Shown here: positions 1 to 40,336 of the stretch, piece by piece
Position numbering within the stretch: the stretch's first letter is position 1
Layout: every line of letters starts with the position of its first letter
NCBI RefSeq assembly: GCF_037975245.1
Contig: NC_092580.1
Coordinates: 15,687,001 to 15,751,000, forward strand
DNA length: 64,000 nucleotides
Direction: 5' to 3'
From: Apostichopus japonicus
Lineage: Eukaryota; Echinodermata; Holothuroidea; Aspidochirotida; Stichopodidae
Translations under genes and position numbers: made by a program
Notes under the pieces: generated by a model
What the model was told of the DNA's origin: nothing
What the model saw: only the letters and a program-made list of their open reading frames with translations
Database searches by the model: none

Positions 1-75
1 CAAGGATTACATGGGAATTCTAAAGCCAGCGAAGCTAAAGCGCAAAGAGAGTCGGTTGCAAATATATTCTTGAGG
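1..75 (+). CDS. Candidate upstream exon of the adhesion GPCR, cut by window edge
   Basis: Frame 1 is open from the first base and ends ESVANIFLR directly before a GTAATG donor. It is 25 codons and ends in phase 0, which matches the phase-0 start of the exon at 4658. The wording would suit the helical start of GAIN subdomain A, but the segment is short and could be chance. Confidence 0.35.
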
Positions 76-462
76 GTAATGATATTATCATTTTGGAACG
101 CAGGATGCTGTATGCATTTTTTTATCTTCAAACCCCACTTTCACCCTCTAGCTTCACGCCGTTTGGGTACTCCTCGTTAGTGCATTATTAACCACTTTGT
201 GTAATTGTCAATTATATATTCAACCATCACATTTTGTCAAATTCAATGCAAATTCCTGGTAACTACTTCTTTTTTGGGGGGGGGGGGTTGAAAGGGTAGG
301 GTGTAGCCCAACCCCCCTGGATCCGCGCCTAAACTAGGTGGATACCTTCATATGACGAGCAAAATATATCATGAAAAGGCCTTTTCAAACGGAGTAGTGG
401 CGTACAGTGATACCTTGGAATGCATCTGCAAGTCCATAAGGCCTAGTGTATTGATCGTACCT

Positions 463-463
463 C

Positions 464-538
<75 letters not shown>

Positions 539-540
539 AT
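463..540. repeat. (TA)n microsatellite
   Basis: TA run with single interruptions; tail side of the SINE fragment at 566. Confidence 0.85.
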
Positions 541-565
541 TAAATTTATTAATTAATATTAATTA

Positions 566-625
566 AAATCGTAATGAGTTAGGAAAATCAAGAACAGTGA
601 AAAAACTTCCAGCCTCCACCGGGAT
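566..625 (-). mobile_element. tRNA-headed SINE, tail fragment
   Basis: Only the tail block (AACAGTGAAAAAACTTCCAG) and the last bases of the tRNA-like part (CCTCCACCGGGAT) remain. (TA)n at 463-540 on its tail side. Confidence 0.6.
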
Positions 626-3600
626 ATACTGCAGAAAATTTAGGTGTATAAATAACACCTATGAGAAGACACTCTGGTTCTAGTTTATGATTGAAAAATA
701 TTTAAAGTAATATTCTAATATGACCAAATCACGAAATGAAAATAATTGTTCATGCTATTGTTTTATACAAATGAAATAATAACGAACGAAAGAATATGAC
801 GCCTATATATATATATACCGTATGAACCAATCGATGGTTATTAAATTAAGACTACGGCGTTCCGTGAAAACTTGCATTATCAAAATTAATAGCAGAGTCA
901 AAATACAAGACCTACCTATACATAATATCAATATGAATACTAAAATTATCCGTTTCCTCTGTTAAGAATATGCTTTGACTTGAATTTGTCACCATCTGGT
1001 GGTGGTGGTGCCATAGGCCTAGATATATCAGCTGTTAAGATGAAATGAGAGTCCCTCGAATGCAAAATCTGTACATAATCAATAAAAATGGCTTCGGGAA
1101 CAATGAGGTTGAGTGAAGTAAGGCGTTTACTTCAAAGGTTTCCAAATGAGATCAAACTCATCACATTAAGTTTGTCCTGGTCCCCAAATATACTTTTACT
1201 GGATTATTGCACTCACTAACTGGAACAGCCAAATAGCTGTAACTTCGTCAATGTCCTAATAAGATTGAGGTGTATCCAAAAAAAGAATGGTTGAGGATAT
1301 ACGTGCCTCGCTCAAAATGAAACAAGAGTTACAACCCCCTAACGTATAACACAGTTTTAAAGGGCTGATTGATTTATTACGTCAGACTTTGTACGCCGCA
1401 CTGCGGAAGCTGGCTGCATAATATACGAAAGAAAATATAATATCTTGAATAAGATAATGTCTGTTAGATAGTCTGTTAGTGGTAGTCATATTTGTGGGTT
1501 ATATGTTTACTTTAAAGAATTAACAGGTATTATTTATTGCTACACTATGTATAAACTATCTTCCTAGTCGCAACCACCATTTTTGTACTGGTGTAGAGAG
1601 GTGTGTGTGTGTGGGGGGGGGGGGTAGGTTATCTCGTCCGGGAAAGAGAAATTTTAGTCAAATAGAGGGTACTTAGGTGCAAAATGGCGCTCTCATCTGG
1701 TGTTTTCAACTGTTTAGGTTGTACCGTACGTATATATATGTACACTGTGCATTAGGATTTGGTTTTGTCACAGTCTGTCTGTCGGGTGGAGGAGATAGTG
1801 CTTACGTTTATATTTGAGTCCGAAGCCCCTTAAACTAAGAAGTATATGCATGCGTGATTGCGCCCCTTTATCCTGCCATGCTTTTGTTTTATATAATACT
1901 CGTTACTGCTTATTAATCAAAAACAAATAAATACATATATTTAAAGGAAAAAACAATTGAGTCGCTCCTGGTCTTGGTGATATAGTATAAGTAGCATTTT
2001 GGTAATATTTTTGATGCTATTTGATACATAATTTTCATAAATGTATTATAGCTTGTCTATAGTCAAGCTTCATTTCAAACAATACGGTTAAGGTTGAATA
2101 CTTTAAATTTGTTCAAATCACTCTTTGCATGCATTTGTTCAATTCTGATGGAAACGTGCATGAAAAGAGCGACAAATAGTTGGGAGTCAAATCAAATCAA
2201 ATTCCACAATCACTTCCTTATTAACATTCACTTCCTGAATATCCTAGTAGGGTGTTGTTAGGGTGTTGTTATAAGTTTCAATCAATGACCATCATCCATC
2301 CCATTTGACCAAAAAATATCTCATTTTTCGATTTGGTAAATTTTTTTACCTGACGACCTGAATATTAATATCTAGAAGTACCATAATAATTGAAGTAAAA
2401 AAAACACATTTAACAACATATTTGAAACAAATTCAAATATAATTTTTAATAAAACAACAAATTTGAACTAGATTTTTCGAAAACGTCAAACTTGATTATG
2501 ACATCCCTTTGCTCATCAATGTTTTCATCAAGAGTGTCGGAGTAAACATTAGAGAGCGTTAGACCTCGGTTGTCTTAATTACCGGATATCAACCCAGTAA
2601 CAGCGTCTAACCACTGCCGGATAACTTTGTTTACAAATTTGGCAATTTAAAATCCATCAAATGTCAGCTTCTTCTAAAGGCCTCTTCGTGTCTGAAGTCT
2701 TTTGTTTTAATTTACAGAGCAAACTCGTAAAAAAGGAGGACGCATTGTCAAAACACTTAATCCTTACATCTTCCTACAGCGTTTGTATATGTCAGCTCAC
2801 TAAAGCGCAAGAAAAGTATGTGAGCGGATTTAAGTATCGCCTGAAGTGGTTGTATATCTTGTATGGTGGTTGTTGGACTTGCTGTTGCTATGTTCACAAA
2901 ACAAAAGGAAACATTTATGTTACGTCTATGTCGATGAAATGAAACTGTCACGTGAAAAGATTAACAATTAAATAACATACATATTCAAAGGAAGAATAGT
3001 ACCTTATCTTGGATTCATCGACACCCCCCCCCCCCAAAATGGTTATTTGCTATGCAATCTTGGTTTAAGTAAAACATTAATCTCGGCAATATAAAAGTTT
3101 GCTCTTTGGTGTTTTCAAGTAAAACAGTTCTTTTTGGTTTTCTTTTGCTTTGATTTCGAATTTCATTTTTATATTATGGTGCATTTGCATATCTATTTAT
3201 AGTATAATTGAGTGAATTAGCATGATAAATTGTTGTACGGTTTAATAATGACGGCGGGGACTTTTGCGGAAGTGTACAGAACGGTTTCATCATTTACAGT
3301 AATATAAACCTTCATTCTATAGCATATACGTTCTAAATATATAGTGTGTGTCTGAATAAGTGCTAGTATTAGAAATCAAAACCATGTGTGAAAATGTTCA
3401 TTTCAAGATGAGATTTACGGTATTCTAAATTTAACTTATGAATAAATTATATATGTGAAGCTATATGGCGTATTATATATATATATATATGACTTTGAAA
3501 TAATTTCATATGGGATAAACAGAAGAGCTATTTATTTTCTTCATAAAAAGCAAAAGGCTATATGAATCTCAAAGTCAGTTAATATTATTCTATATAGCCC

Positions 3601-4093
3601 TCTATGAGTGGTTCGACTGTCCTCATGTGCGATCCATAGCGTTCCATAGTTAAAGTTTCCCCTGAATTATTTATTATAGCACACCGGCATTCGTAATGAA
3701 ATTTTTACTCTAGATAGGTTAAGATTATCACGATTGTATTGTAAAAAAAATGTCATCGAAAATATGTTTTTACAGTATTCTTGTCTTGATGTCAAACATT
3801 TTCTAAACAGCACATCTGGCATTCACATTCCTAAAATGTTGACGCTACCGTTATAGGATCTCCTATGTAAGATAACCTTGACTATGTTACATTTACTTTA
3901 ATCTGGTCATATCATTTACATTTCCTTTACTTTTCCCCAAAATTTCCAATTTGCTTTTGAATTTCATGAAAATAAGTGCCTGGCCACAAAATATTCTGAA
4001 AAGAAGGTATGGTGTAATTGCTCGCTTCCTAATAACAAACTAAATATAAAATAAATATATTGTAATATATTGTACCATAAAACACACACACAC

Positions 4094-4097
<4 letters not shown>

Positions 4098-4173
<76 letters not shown>
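4098..4173. repeat. (TA)n microsatellite
   Basis: About 76 bp of TA after a short (CA)n. Confidence 0.9.
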
Positions 4174-4175
<2 letters not shown>

Positions 4176-4657
4176 CAACAATAATAAAATCATTGTGACT
4201 TCTTGAACTCAAGTTACATTACTTGGCAAAAACATAAACAAAATAAACAAAATAACGTGATTAAAGGACACAGAACAAATCCTAAAAAAAATTCCACGAA
4301 CAAACAAGAAATCCTTTTTTTCTGCTTAGCTTCTTTCCCCCCTTAAAAATTGCTGCCGCAGAGAAACCTAGTGTACCAGTAACTTCTTGATGGAATCAAA
4401 ATGTGTCGTTAGGCTTAATGGCTTATGTGGCCGTAAATTGTCCTATTTTGGCTTTGCCTAAGGTTTTACCGGCAGCTTTTCTTCTCCCTCGTAAACACCA
4501 ATCCACTTGTCAAAGGTAGACGAGCAAGCCATGTATCAGTGTCTTGCTAATGGAAGAGAAGTCAATTTAATTGGATGTCTTTTTTTTACCTTTTCCCCCC
4601 TTTTTCTAAGTTTTTTGTTGTTGTTGTTGTTGTTGCTATCTTCCTTTTCGTTACCAG

Positions 4658-31756
<27,099 letters not shown>

Positions 31757-32004
31757 GTATTGCATAACCATGCAACAAGAACAACATTGCAGATGTTTTC
31801 GTGCTGGCTGATCGTCCAATTGAATACGACAATTCTTGTTTTGTTTGTAGTAAATGGCTTTTAGTAGTATCCTTTAAAAACCAAATCAATTACAGATTAG
31901 CTGCGTTAACATACATTCAATATCTGATGGGTAGATACGTAGCTTAGGCCAAATGATTCTTGTGTTTGAAAGTTCGATTACGCTCAATGACGTCATAACG
32001 TATC

Positions 32005-32006
<2 letters not shown>

Positions 32007-32086
<80 letters not shown>
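32007..32086. repeat. (TA)n microsatellite in probable GPCR 3' UTR
   Basis: 80 bp of uninterrupted TA, 250 bp after the stop codon. Confidence 0.9.
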
Positions 32087-32089
<3 letters not shown>

Positions 32090-32385
32090 TTTCTTTTCTT
32101 TTTTCCTTGACCGACAAGAAAATACATTAATGTAAGAACAGGGTAGTATAGTGGATTACTTTAGTATATGAATACATGTGTTCGATTTCAAACTCTTGTA
32201 CAGTATTTTTGATTTTCTTTGAAGACGCTTATTCTTACCGCGAAAATATAGACGACTGAAAAGAGACTATTTGACAACACCTTTAAGTCAATGCGGTTGT
32301 ATCGAACATAGAATATAATTTCTCTGCCATTCATCTTCAATGCTATTATATAAACGGATGCTTTGAAATTGCATGTGAGAGTTGT

Positions 32386-32391
32386 AATAAA
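32386..32391 (+). promoter_or_regulatory. Candidate polyadenylation signal AATAAA (GPCR gene)
   Basis: A plain AATAAA followed by a T-rich stretch, about 630 bp after the GPCR stop codon. Positional inference only. Confidence 0.4.
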
Positions 32392-32871
32392 TATTATTTT
32401 ATTTTATCATTATAATTTCCTCGTCATCTTCTAAGCGTCATCTACCACCAAAACTGAAAACCAGGAGCAATTTCCCTACCTCCTTAAATATTCAAATACG
32501 GCAAAATGTACTTATTTATTATTCAATGTTGCCGCATTACTAATCCTCTTAATTTGAATGAGCAATATGAAATGTATTTTCCAAATAAGAGTAATAATCT
32601 ACTTCATCTTCTCCGCCCTAGAGAGCAATGGCAGTGTTTTTCCGTTCCTTCAGTTCCTCTTTCCTAGTTTTCATCCCATCTCCCTCCCTTTCCCCTCCCT
32701 CAAGCAAAAAAGTTTTCCTCGTATATGTAAACGGTTAGGTATCAGCTTCTACTGGTTGCCAGTATCATTTGCTTTTAAGAGATGTGAAAGATTAGTGAAC
32801 GTATGTACCTTATATCTCGTCAATTTTGAGGACAATCACCCAAGATAGAGCCTCGCCATAAATACCAAAGA

Positions 32872-32935
32872 ACTTGATCCACTCACAATCCCCAGTCCCC
32901 TTAAATTAAGACTGTAACCGTGATGATAAGAATGT
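32872..32935 (-). repeat. 5'-truncated copy of the U2-headed repeat
   Basis: Matches the body (TTGATCC, CCCCAGTCCCCTTAAATT, AGACTGTAACCGTGATGAT) but stops before the U2 head, as expected for a 5'-truncated retroposon. Confidence 0.5.
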
Positions 32936-33055
32936 GCAACGTTTAGTTACAAGTTTGAAGTTAGAAGCAACAAGGCATAACCAGTTAAAATTCACGATTA
33001 CCTGGTGTTCATAATCACGTGGGTTGGAGCAATCTGTTTTCTTTGTTAAAAGGGC

Positions 33056-33240
33056 AATTATGTAGGTGAAACAGGCTGTCGGTTCCCCTTATACGCTTTT
33101 AAGAATCACAAACAAAACAATTCGTGATAATTCTGCAGGGATCCCCGTTTCCGAACATTTCAATCTTCATAAACATTCTCCCAAAAACCTAACTGGTATT
33201 TTAATGCTAATATATTTTCTAAAACAGTACTCCTTATTTT
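33056..33240 (+). pseudogene. Broken GIY-YIG endonuclease fragment (Penelope-like retroelement?)
   Basis: One frame reads NYVGETGCRF and later hits a stop; the +1 shifted frame continues NSAGIPVSEHFNLHKHSPKN then LTGILM. The pair YVGETG...R and P-V-x-x-H-F-N...H-S matches, from memory, the endonuclease end of Penelope-like elements, broken by at least one frameshift. No reverse transcriptase is visible upstream. Confidence 0.5.
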
Positions 33241-36200
33241 GTCAATCATATGAGTCATATCTTATTTCTCTGCTTTTGCCTAATTATGTATGAGGGCCAG
33301 TAGATTTGTGTCCCACCTTCCAATTGTCAATTCAAAACAGCATTGAAGTATATATAGGCTAGTGTGTGTTGGTCTCAATCACAAGCTTGTGTGATGCCTA
33401 TACTCTTACATCTATAAAACATTTTAATTTGTTATAATATTATGTTCAGCAACTAATTGGTTCCCCGGTATAAATGCATGGGACACCAACACGCTTGATA
33501 TTTACAAATGTAGTTTAATGTATGTTTTATTATTTTTTAAATGATGTGTGTGAGACCATTACTCTCAAATAACTTTAAAGATGCATTTTTAGGAAGGATT
33601 TGCATGGTACTTTGGAAATGCATACAGTTTCACTGATTCTGTAACTGCAAGATGGAATAGCACTGTATGCAAAGTACAAATTCCATGTGTGAAAACCACC
33701 TGTAAATGTTTGTTGTACTGTTACAAATACTAATTGTCGTTTGATTATAATTTAACTTATAATATTTAAGAGTATTCTCATGTATATTAATTTACCATTA
33801 TAAAGTCATAATTAATAAATGCTTAATTTGCCAAACTCAAACAAATATGCATAGTTAAGTTAGAGAATTAAAATGTTGTATCCGCCTATACGTAGATTAC
33901 ATTTTGTTATTTGTCTAGATAAGAAAAGAAATTTGTCCAGGTATAAAATATTTTTGTGACATCAAGTCCAGTAAAAACATAAGTTTAATAAGCAAAAAAA
34001 AAAAAAAAAAACGCAGAAAATAACCAACTTGTGATTAGTGTATAGAATGTTAGAAGTTGCTTTAAAAAAAAAATTCTCAATTCACTGAATTCAAGGAACT
34101 TATCGTGTTTAACGCAGCATTAATACGAACTATTGTGAATATTACGAATGAAGCATTCGAAAAAGTAGAAAACTGATATATGTGTAAATAAAAACAGTAC
34201 AGGAAGCTAATATTTTCTATGTTTTTGCATTTGTTTTTAAAACGCCCTGCGACATATGTGGAATTGTGCGCGTACAGATAAAGGACTGGGGGGGGGGGGG
34301 GGCGTTTTTCAGAGTATACATTTACCTACAACAGTATAAATGTTTTGCAATTTTCCGAGGGCATTTACTTATTGAAATTAGCAAGATACCTCCACTTACA
34401 AACAGGTTAAAGATTACAATCAGAAAAGAAAGATACCATAAATATAGTTTTTATGTTCACAATAGACGAGCATTAGACCCTGTAGCCTATATCAAAATGT
34501 GTGACTGAGACACTTGATGAAACTAAGGTACAGTCTCAGCAGCATCTCATACGAGATCGTACAGATAACGCTACAAAATTTTAATTCAATTTTGGGACAA
34601 TGTCCGAATGATTATCAGCACGTTCTTTTATGGTACGTTAATGTCATTCTTCAAAGCCGTTGAAATTATCGGCAGTTCAGAACTTATCTTATCTTAGAAA
34701 CAGTGTATTCATTATCATGTATGATCATATTTTAAATACTTAGTGCTTCGTAGCATGACATGAAAGTACCGTGTATAAAGCGAAATGTCCCGAATGAGTG
34801 ACAGTAATGGTTTCGAAGTATGAAAATTAGTTTTACATCTGCCTTGTCGTGATAGCAACGATGAGTCTCTGGTCAACCTATAGTCTGAAACAGATTAGGA
34901 ATGCACACACTACACAGTATACGTACATGGTATAATCAGGTGGAATAAGACGTTGGTAGAAGAAAGACATTTGTAATAGTCGGAACTCGAACCAGTCAGG
35001 GTGCTTTCCACAACGTTTATAATTACTGCCCAAAAAAAAAATATGCTAGAAAATCAGAAAATGGTCATATTTAAAATTTTCAATAAGCTTTTCCCTCCTT
35101 TCCTGTGCCCCTTCGAATCACTGTTTCCTCATTGAAACACACTTGAGATATAATTCTAATTCAGAGTGAACCTCGCTGTCTGAGAATAAGTTATATAAAA
35201 AGATCCGGAAAGAATCAGAAAGTCCTGAAAATTATTCATGAAAACCGCTAGTATTTAGCTTAAAAAATGCATGCTACAAATTTGAGGCCAATATTGAGGA
35301 CCCTTAAACTGAAACAAGAGATTCATCTTCACACTGTGGCTACGGAAATGCTAGGGATAGATAGGTTTTTCATGAGACAAAGCCTTCCTGGTTATTCTCG
35401 TTTTTAGCAAAACAAAATTTTTCTGCTCCTTCGTTACAGGTTCTTCTTTGCCTCCTTTTTTTCTCTCTTTCTACTTTTGATATCTATGGATATACTTAGC
35501 TTTCCAACCATCCCTCACTGATAAATAACTTTGTTCAAGCTATTATGAGAGCCCATTAGTGCCATCCGAATTTTTTTTTTTTTTTTTTTTTTTTTTTTGA
35601 TATCGTACCAACGAATTGATTATTCGTTAAGGATGAATTAAACATTTGTGGCAACGAATTATTTTTTTCTCGAGTGGCAGTTATGGGCTTTCGTAGATTA
35701 TCGCCATTGAATGACACTACATGTGTACACTATTGAATATAAAACTCAATATGTGTAGTTATGCTGCGTTTTGCGTTGACTCACAGTCAATTTGACTAAG
35801 TCATGTAATGTTCTAACGATCATGCGTAATAGGATGGAGACGGAAACTTAAATATTGACGCATTATAATCGTTCTTTGTAGCAAACATTTGAAGCTGATG
35901 CCATAATTTCAACGTTCCTGGTGCGGGTTTGATGGATCGAGTAATTGACATTATATAGCCCTATACAGTTTGCATCTCTCTTTCACTGACGTTTAAGTGT
36001 GTTGCGTACCGCATTGTGTTCTCTGTGGTCAACTATGACCGTACCATACCCATGACTTCCCCCCCCCCCCAAAAAAAAACGTAATTTACAGCTTTAAACA
36101 TCATCTGTTTAACGTAAGCTCGGTGATCATACTATCAATATGTTGGCCTTTCACGAGTAAAGGTTCTTCTGTTAAACGATGACAGTAGGCCTATAGAGAG

Positions 36201-37194
36201 ACGAACATTGTTGCAAAAATCCCGATGTGGAAAATGCAGACAAAGCAGCACGTAAATGCCCATTCTAATTGACTACAGGTACCTCATGTGTGACGGACGT
36301 AACTCTCCATTAAGATAAAGAAGAGAGAAATATTCCATATGTCTCTCTCCTGACGTTCTTAATTTATGTGAGAATCTTCAAAACTGAATCCAAACTCCTT
36401 GAACATATGTCAACGTTTCCAAAATATTTAAGGTACATGAATGCTAGGAGCTTTTTTCATCACTTTGTAGGGAAGATTTTCTTCTATATTCAAGTCTTTC
36501 CTTGATAACTTTTATAGCTTTCATATTCAATGATGATCATAATTCATGTGCGCTTACGATTTAATTTATTAAAATGTTCAGTGATGCTGATCGCCATAAC
36601 AACAGTTCATCGGGTTCATTTTAGTTATATTAGGTCTATCAAAATGCTGTCAAAGGAGCAGTGCATGCCCATGTGATTATACGGAATAACGGAATGTTAC
36701 ATTTATACTAACATCAAGGAGTCTTACAAGTAATTATTCTAGCCGAGGTAGTTTGCGTTTAACTTTCCTTAATCTTGATACATTGGTCATGAAATAGTCC
36801 GTTATTTTACTCCAAAATAATCACAGAAAGAATGAAGTCAACCCTAACTTAAAAGTTGTATACAAAGATATATACGTTTATAGATATATATATGTATATA
36901 TATATAAATTCGATACGAAATCAAGCGTGGCCACTCCTTGTTTCATCATCGTTCAACCCGTTCGATTCGAAAGTACATGTTTTGACAACTCACTGTTCAA
37001 TATTGATGACATCATAGTTCTATCCACCTTTATTATTATCAGTTAGGCATAGGGCTACATTAAATGGTAGCATGATATGTGAAGGATCATGCATTTCCGT
37101 TAACAAAAGAACGGCCTGCCTTCACATATATCTTTCGCAACCAACATACTTTGTTTTTTTAAAAGAAAAGTCAAACAAGGAAACAAAACAACTT

Positions 37195-37345
37195 CATCAA
37201 TTCTCAACCCCATTCCCCTTACATTGAGTCTCTTGAGACTGTAATTGTGTAATCCTGACGGTGTACTACGATAAGTGAGAGGTATCGCGAAACACATCGA
37301 AAAAGAATATGTACTGCACACGATCCCGATTAAAGGTTCATGAGT
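37195..37345 (-). repeat. Diverged copy of the U2-headed repeat
   Basis: Shares with 39404-39608 the body block around ACCCCATTCCCCTTAC, GAGACTGTAATTGTGTAAT, and a decayed U2-like end (ACATCGAAAAAGAATATG to TTAAAGG). Much older than the copy at 39404. Confidence 0.55.
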
Positions 37346-38580
37346 GATCTATATTGTGTACACATGGCCTAAGCCAAAATACTATGGACATATTGATAGC
37401 GAGGGTGTCGATAAGTGTGTTGCTGTCTACTGTACGATACCTCATAGTGATACAATCATTCGATGATTTTTTTCGCGCAATCACTACCAACTACGTGGAG
37501 CGTACAGCACTTAATACGTGCCCTGCTTGTTTGAGGTTGTTTAAACAACAAAATAAATCCTTGGTTATAAAATGGGAAAGGACTTACTTGCATTTTACAT
37601 CTAAGAGGCATCTGGCAGTTGGATCCACATGTGTCAAGGACACTGGCTTGTTATACCATGCTATTTAGGCCTTTACTGGGGACAATGTATATCGCTTATC
37701 GGCCTAACCAACGTTAGGCTACGGTATGATAGTCACGTTTGACAAAGTCGTATTCAACTAGTTCAATAGTTCAGCAGAAAGCGTTTCCTCGAATTCCTTG
37801 GCAATCCAGTCCAGTTTAAAAAGATCACGGGTTGTTTATTAATAACAGAATTGTTGATTACACCTCTGAAACTGATGCAGGGGCCGTTCCTTGGCTAGTT
37901 AGTCCTTTAAATTAATTCAGTCTGCTCTGCCATTACGTCACTCGGTTTGTTGCTATGTACTAACCAATGGGAGCACGTATTTTGACGGAGGAAACATCCC
38001 GACTATTCGCAGCTGAATAATGGTTTCGTCAAACGCGTATTTTTCAATTTTTTTAATCCCTTTGCCTAAAATTGGTTACGCTGGTAAGAGGCTTACCTTT
38101 CCCTGATATAAATAGATCAAAGCTATACATAAAACAAATGGGACATTGGAATTATAATCGAACAATAGGAGTAACACAGCAGGGTCTCTAACAAGAATTT
38201 ACGTTTCGATAGTGTTTGTGTATGTTTGCAGGGATGTGGGGTAGGGGTGGGGTGGGGGGGGGGGGGGGGCGCGCAGGAGTATTATATTCAAGTTAGGCTT
38301 AATTCGACGGGATGACAGGGAAGTGACTTGACAACCATTGTGTTCCCAGTATAGCTTATATAATACAACACTTAATTATATACCGGCCATTTGATTGGTC
38401 AATTGCTCGTCGATTGCATGCAAAATCCGCTCTATTGCACTCTATGAAATAGAACCATGTGTTATCCTTTTTTGATAGCACTTTTTTTCAATGGTAAGAG
38501 AGCAGAGAAACCTGCCTGTTCAAAACAATCTGTTGCAGGAGTGTATTTTACATCCAATTATATCCAAATTTGAAGGTGTT

Positions 38581-38740
38581 GTATAAAACAAATAATGAAT
38601 GGTTTCCATTCGTGCAATAGTGCAAATATTTCATTCGTTGAAAGATGTAATTTGTTCCATTCAACTCGGCTGAACATTCCATCTTTCAACTCATGAAATA
38701 TTTGCACTATTGCACTCATAACCATTCATTATTTGTATAC
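38581..38740. repeat. Large fold-back (inverted repeat)
   Basis: The left arm 38581-38647 (AAATAATGAATGG, GTGCAATAGTGCAAATATTT, GTTGAAAGATG) is mirrored by the right arm 38680-38740 (CATCTTTCAAC, AAATATTTGCACTATTGCAC, CCATTCATTATTTG). The spacer is about 32 bp. Confidence 0.75.
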
Positions 38741-39403
38741 TATACGACACAGTATTCACGAACGTGTGTATATACCCGTACGTACACTAAGCTCAATCAA
38801 ACAAGGATAGGCCTAATCCAGAGTATATCTTTGAAGGCTTTGTCTATATAGGGATTTGTACAACTCAGAATACCAAACATACCAGGGTTGAACTTTACAT
38901 CACGCCATTAGCATTCATAAATAAACCAGTTGGACTTAAACTGTAAACAGAAATTCCATTCCTTCAATTGTTTATCTATTTGATATCAAAATGAAACCGA
39001 GTAGTAAATTGCAGCCAATTTTACAAGAAGTATATATAACGAAATTTGTTAAGATCGTACCCGATTTAAATAAATGACATCAAAATCCCCACTTTGTTGT
39101 ACTGTATATCTAGACTTAACAGGACCTCAGTTAGGGCGAATATAGGTTTCAAGTCAATTGGTCGTCGTGGGAGAATACAAGTTACACTCTACAGGTTTCT
39201 AACAGAATCTAAATGCTAGTCACGATAATCAACTCAAACAGCTGGGCTAACTTTTATTCGATAAAACGTGTAAGAAAAATCGGGTTTTGTTTATTACGGT
39301 ATTATTTTTAAACTGTGTCCTAATAATCACTGCTCACTCTTTCTTATCTCATTATGTTAACATTTTTTAATAAGAAACGGACGAAGGAAGTTGATATATA
39401 AAT

Positions 39404-39608
39404 ACTTTTTAAGAAAAAATCGCCTAGGAAAGACCCTGGGCACGAAAACCAAACTACTGAACGACTGATCCGCTTCTAACCCCAGTCCCCTTGCATCGGG
39501 ACTGTGACTGTGTGATCATCGTCAGGTGTGCATCACCATTCCCATCGAAAGGGAACAGATACTACACATACAGATCTTAGCGAAAAGGCCGAGAAGCGAT
39601 CTATAAAT
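39404..39608 (-). mobile_element. U2 snRNA-headed SINE-like retroposon, with 17-bp target duplication
   Basis: On the minus strand the repeat carries ATCGCTTCTCGGCCTTTT (39600-39583), GCTAAGATC (39581-39573) and GTGTAGTATCTGTTC (39567-39553). These are the 5' end of U2 snRNA including its branch-point recognition segment, with one substitution and a short insertion between blocks. Downstream is unrelated body sequence ending in a T/A-rich tail. The 17-bp sequence GAAGTTGATATATAAAT flanks it at 39387-39403 and 39609-39625. Eight bases (39601-39608) lie between the duplication and the U2 start. Confidence 0.75.
39553..39600 (-). ncRNA. U2 snRNA 5'-domain-like segment
   Basis: Forty-two of 48 bases are in exact blocks shared with U2 (positions as in the retroposon entry). 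It is not a functional U2: the Sm site and stem-loops III-IV are absent and the next sequence is unrelated. Confidence 0.75.
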
Positions 39609-40336
39609 GAAGTTGATATATAAATGCACAGGCTCAGTACATGGCTTGCAGTAGTTTGAAATATTTTGTGTACTTTAATTTACCACGGTAATTCTAGTTA
39701 AAATCACATGACCTTTGATGTTTATTCAGATCTATTTATTTATTTTATTATTATGCGTTAGGGATAAAAACAAATACCGAAAAACGATATGTAAGATTCC
39801 AGACAAATGGGGATAAAGTGGGCCAACTTTTCACAAGAAAGAGAAGTTATCCCTCGAACAGCACAAAGAGCTTTGCAGGTCCTGCATTAATTTTGCTTTG
39901 CTTTGATGTACCCTATTATTTCTTGAACGGAGAATTGAACACGTCATAGTGTTAATGAATATTCATTGATATTATACACGATAAAATGCCCTCGTGAGAC
40001 GAAGTGCCAAGACAATTGCCGCCTTTTGCATGATATCACTTGCAATGTAGACAATCAAGAAGCATTACACGAAAAACAAAATCTCGCAATCGTTATGAAT
40101 GTGGAGTTTTGGTTGGCTACCATCAAAGCACGTTGCCATCCCATTGGGAGAACATTCTCTGGGATGTATCATAGTAAACAAAGTATAAAAAGAAGAAAAA
40201 GAAATTTATGGCTTTTAGTGATTGATAAGAGCACATTTTTAATTGATTTAAGGCTCACAGCACTAAACCGAATTAGATGTAATTGCAAAGTTCCATCTTA
40301 AGATTATATTCGTTTCCCACTGTTTTATTAATATAG

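Larger units (their letters stand above)
76..4657 (+). other. Upstream sequence, probably intron, of the GPCR gene
   Basis: No exon could be supported here. Contents are (TA)n tracts (463-540, 4098-4173), a truncated SINE (566-625), G runs near 280 and 1615, and a hAT-terminus-like remnant around 318-334 (CCTGGATCCGCGCC). Confidence 0.5.
31757..32391 (+). other. Probable 3' UTR of the adhesion GPCR
   Basis: Non-coding sequence after the stop. An AATAAA signal lies at 32386-32391. A (TA)n tract of 80 bp (32007-32086) would be inside the UTR. The true cleavage site is not visible. Confidence 0.45.

Noticed and set aside
2661-2942. 93-residue open frame as a possible upstream GPCR exon
   Set aside because: An acceptor-like TTTACAG precedes part of it, but the peptide does not resemble GAIN or common extracellular domains and no good donor follows.
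39553-39600. Functional U2 snRNA gene
   Set aside because: Only the first ~45 bases resemble U2; the Sm site and 3' stem-loops are missing and the sequence is inside a repeat.
39966-40301. 111-residue open frame
   Set aside because: No recognisable motif, no splice or promoter context; treated as chance.
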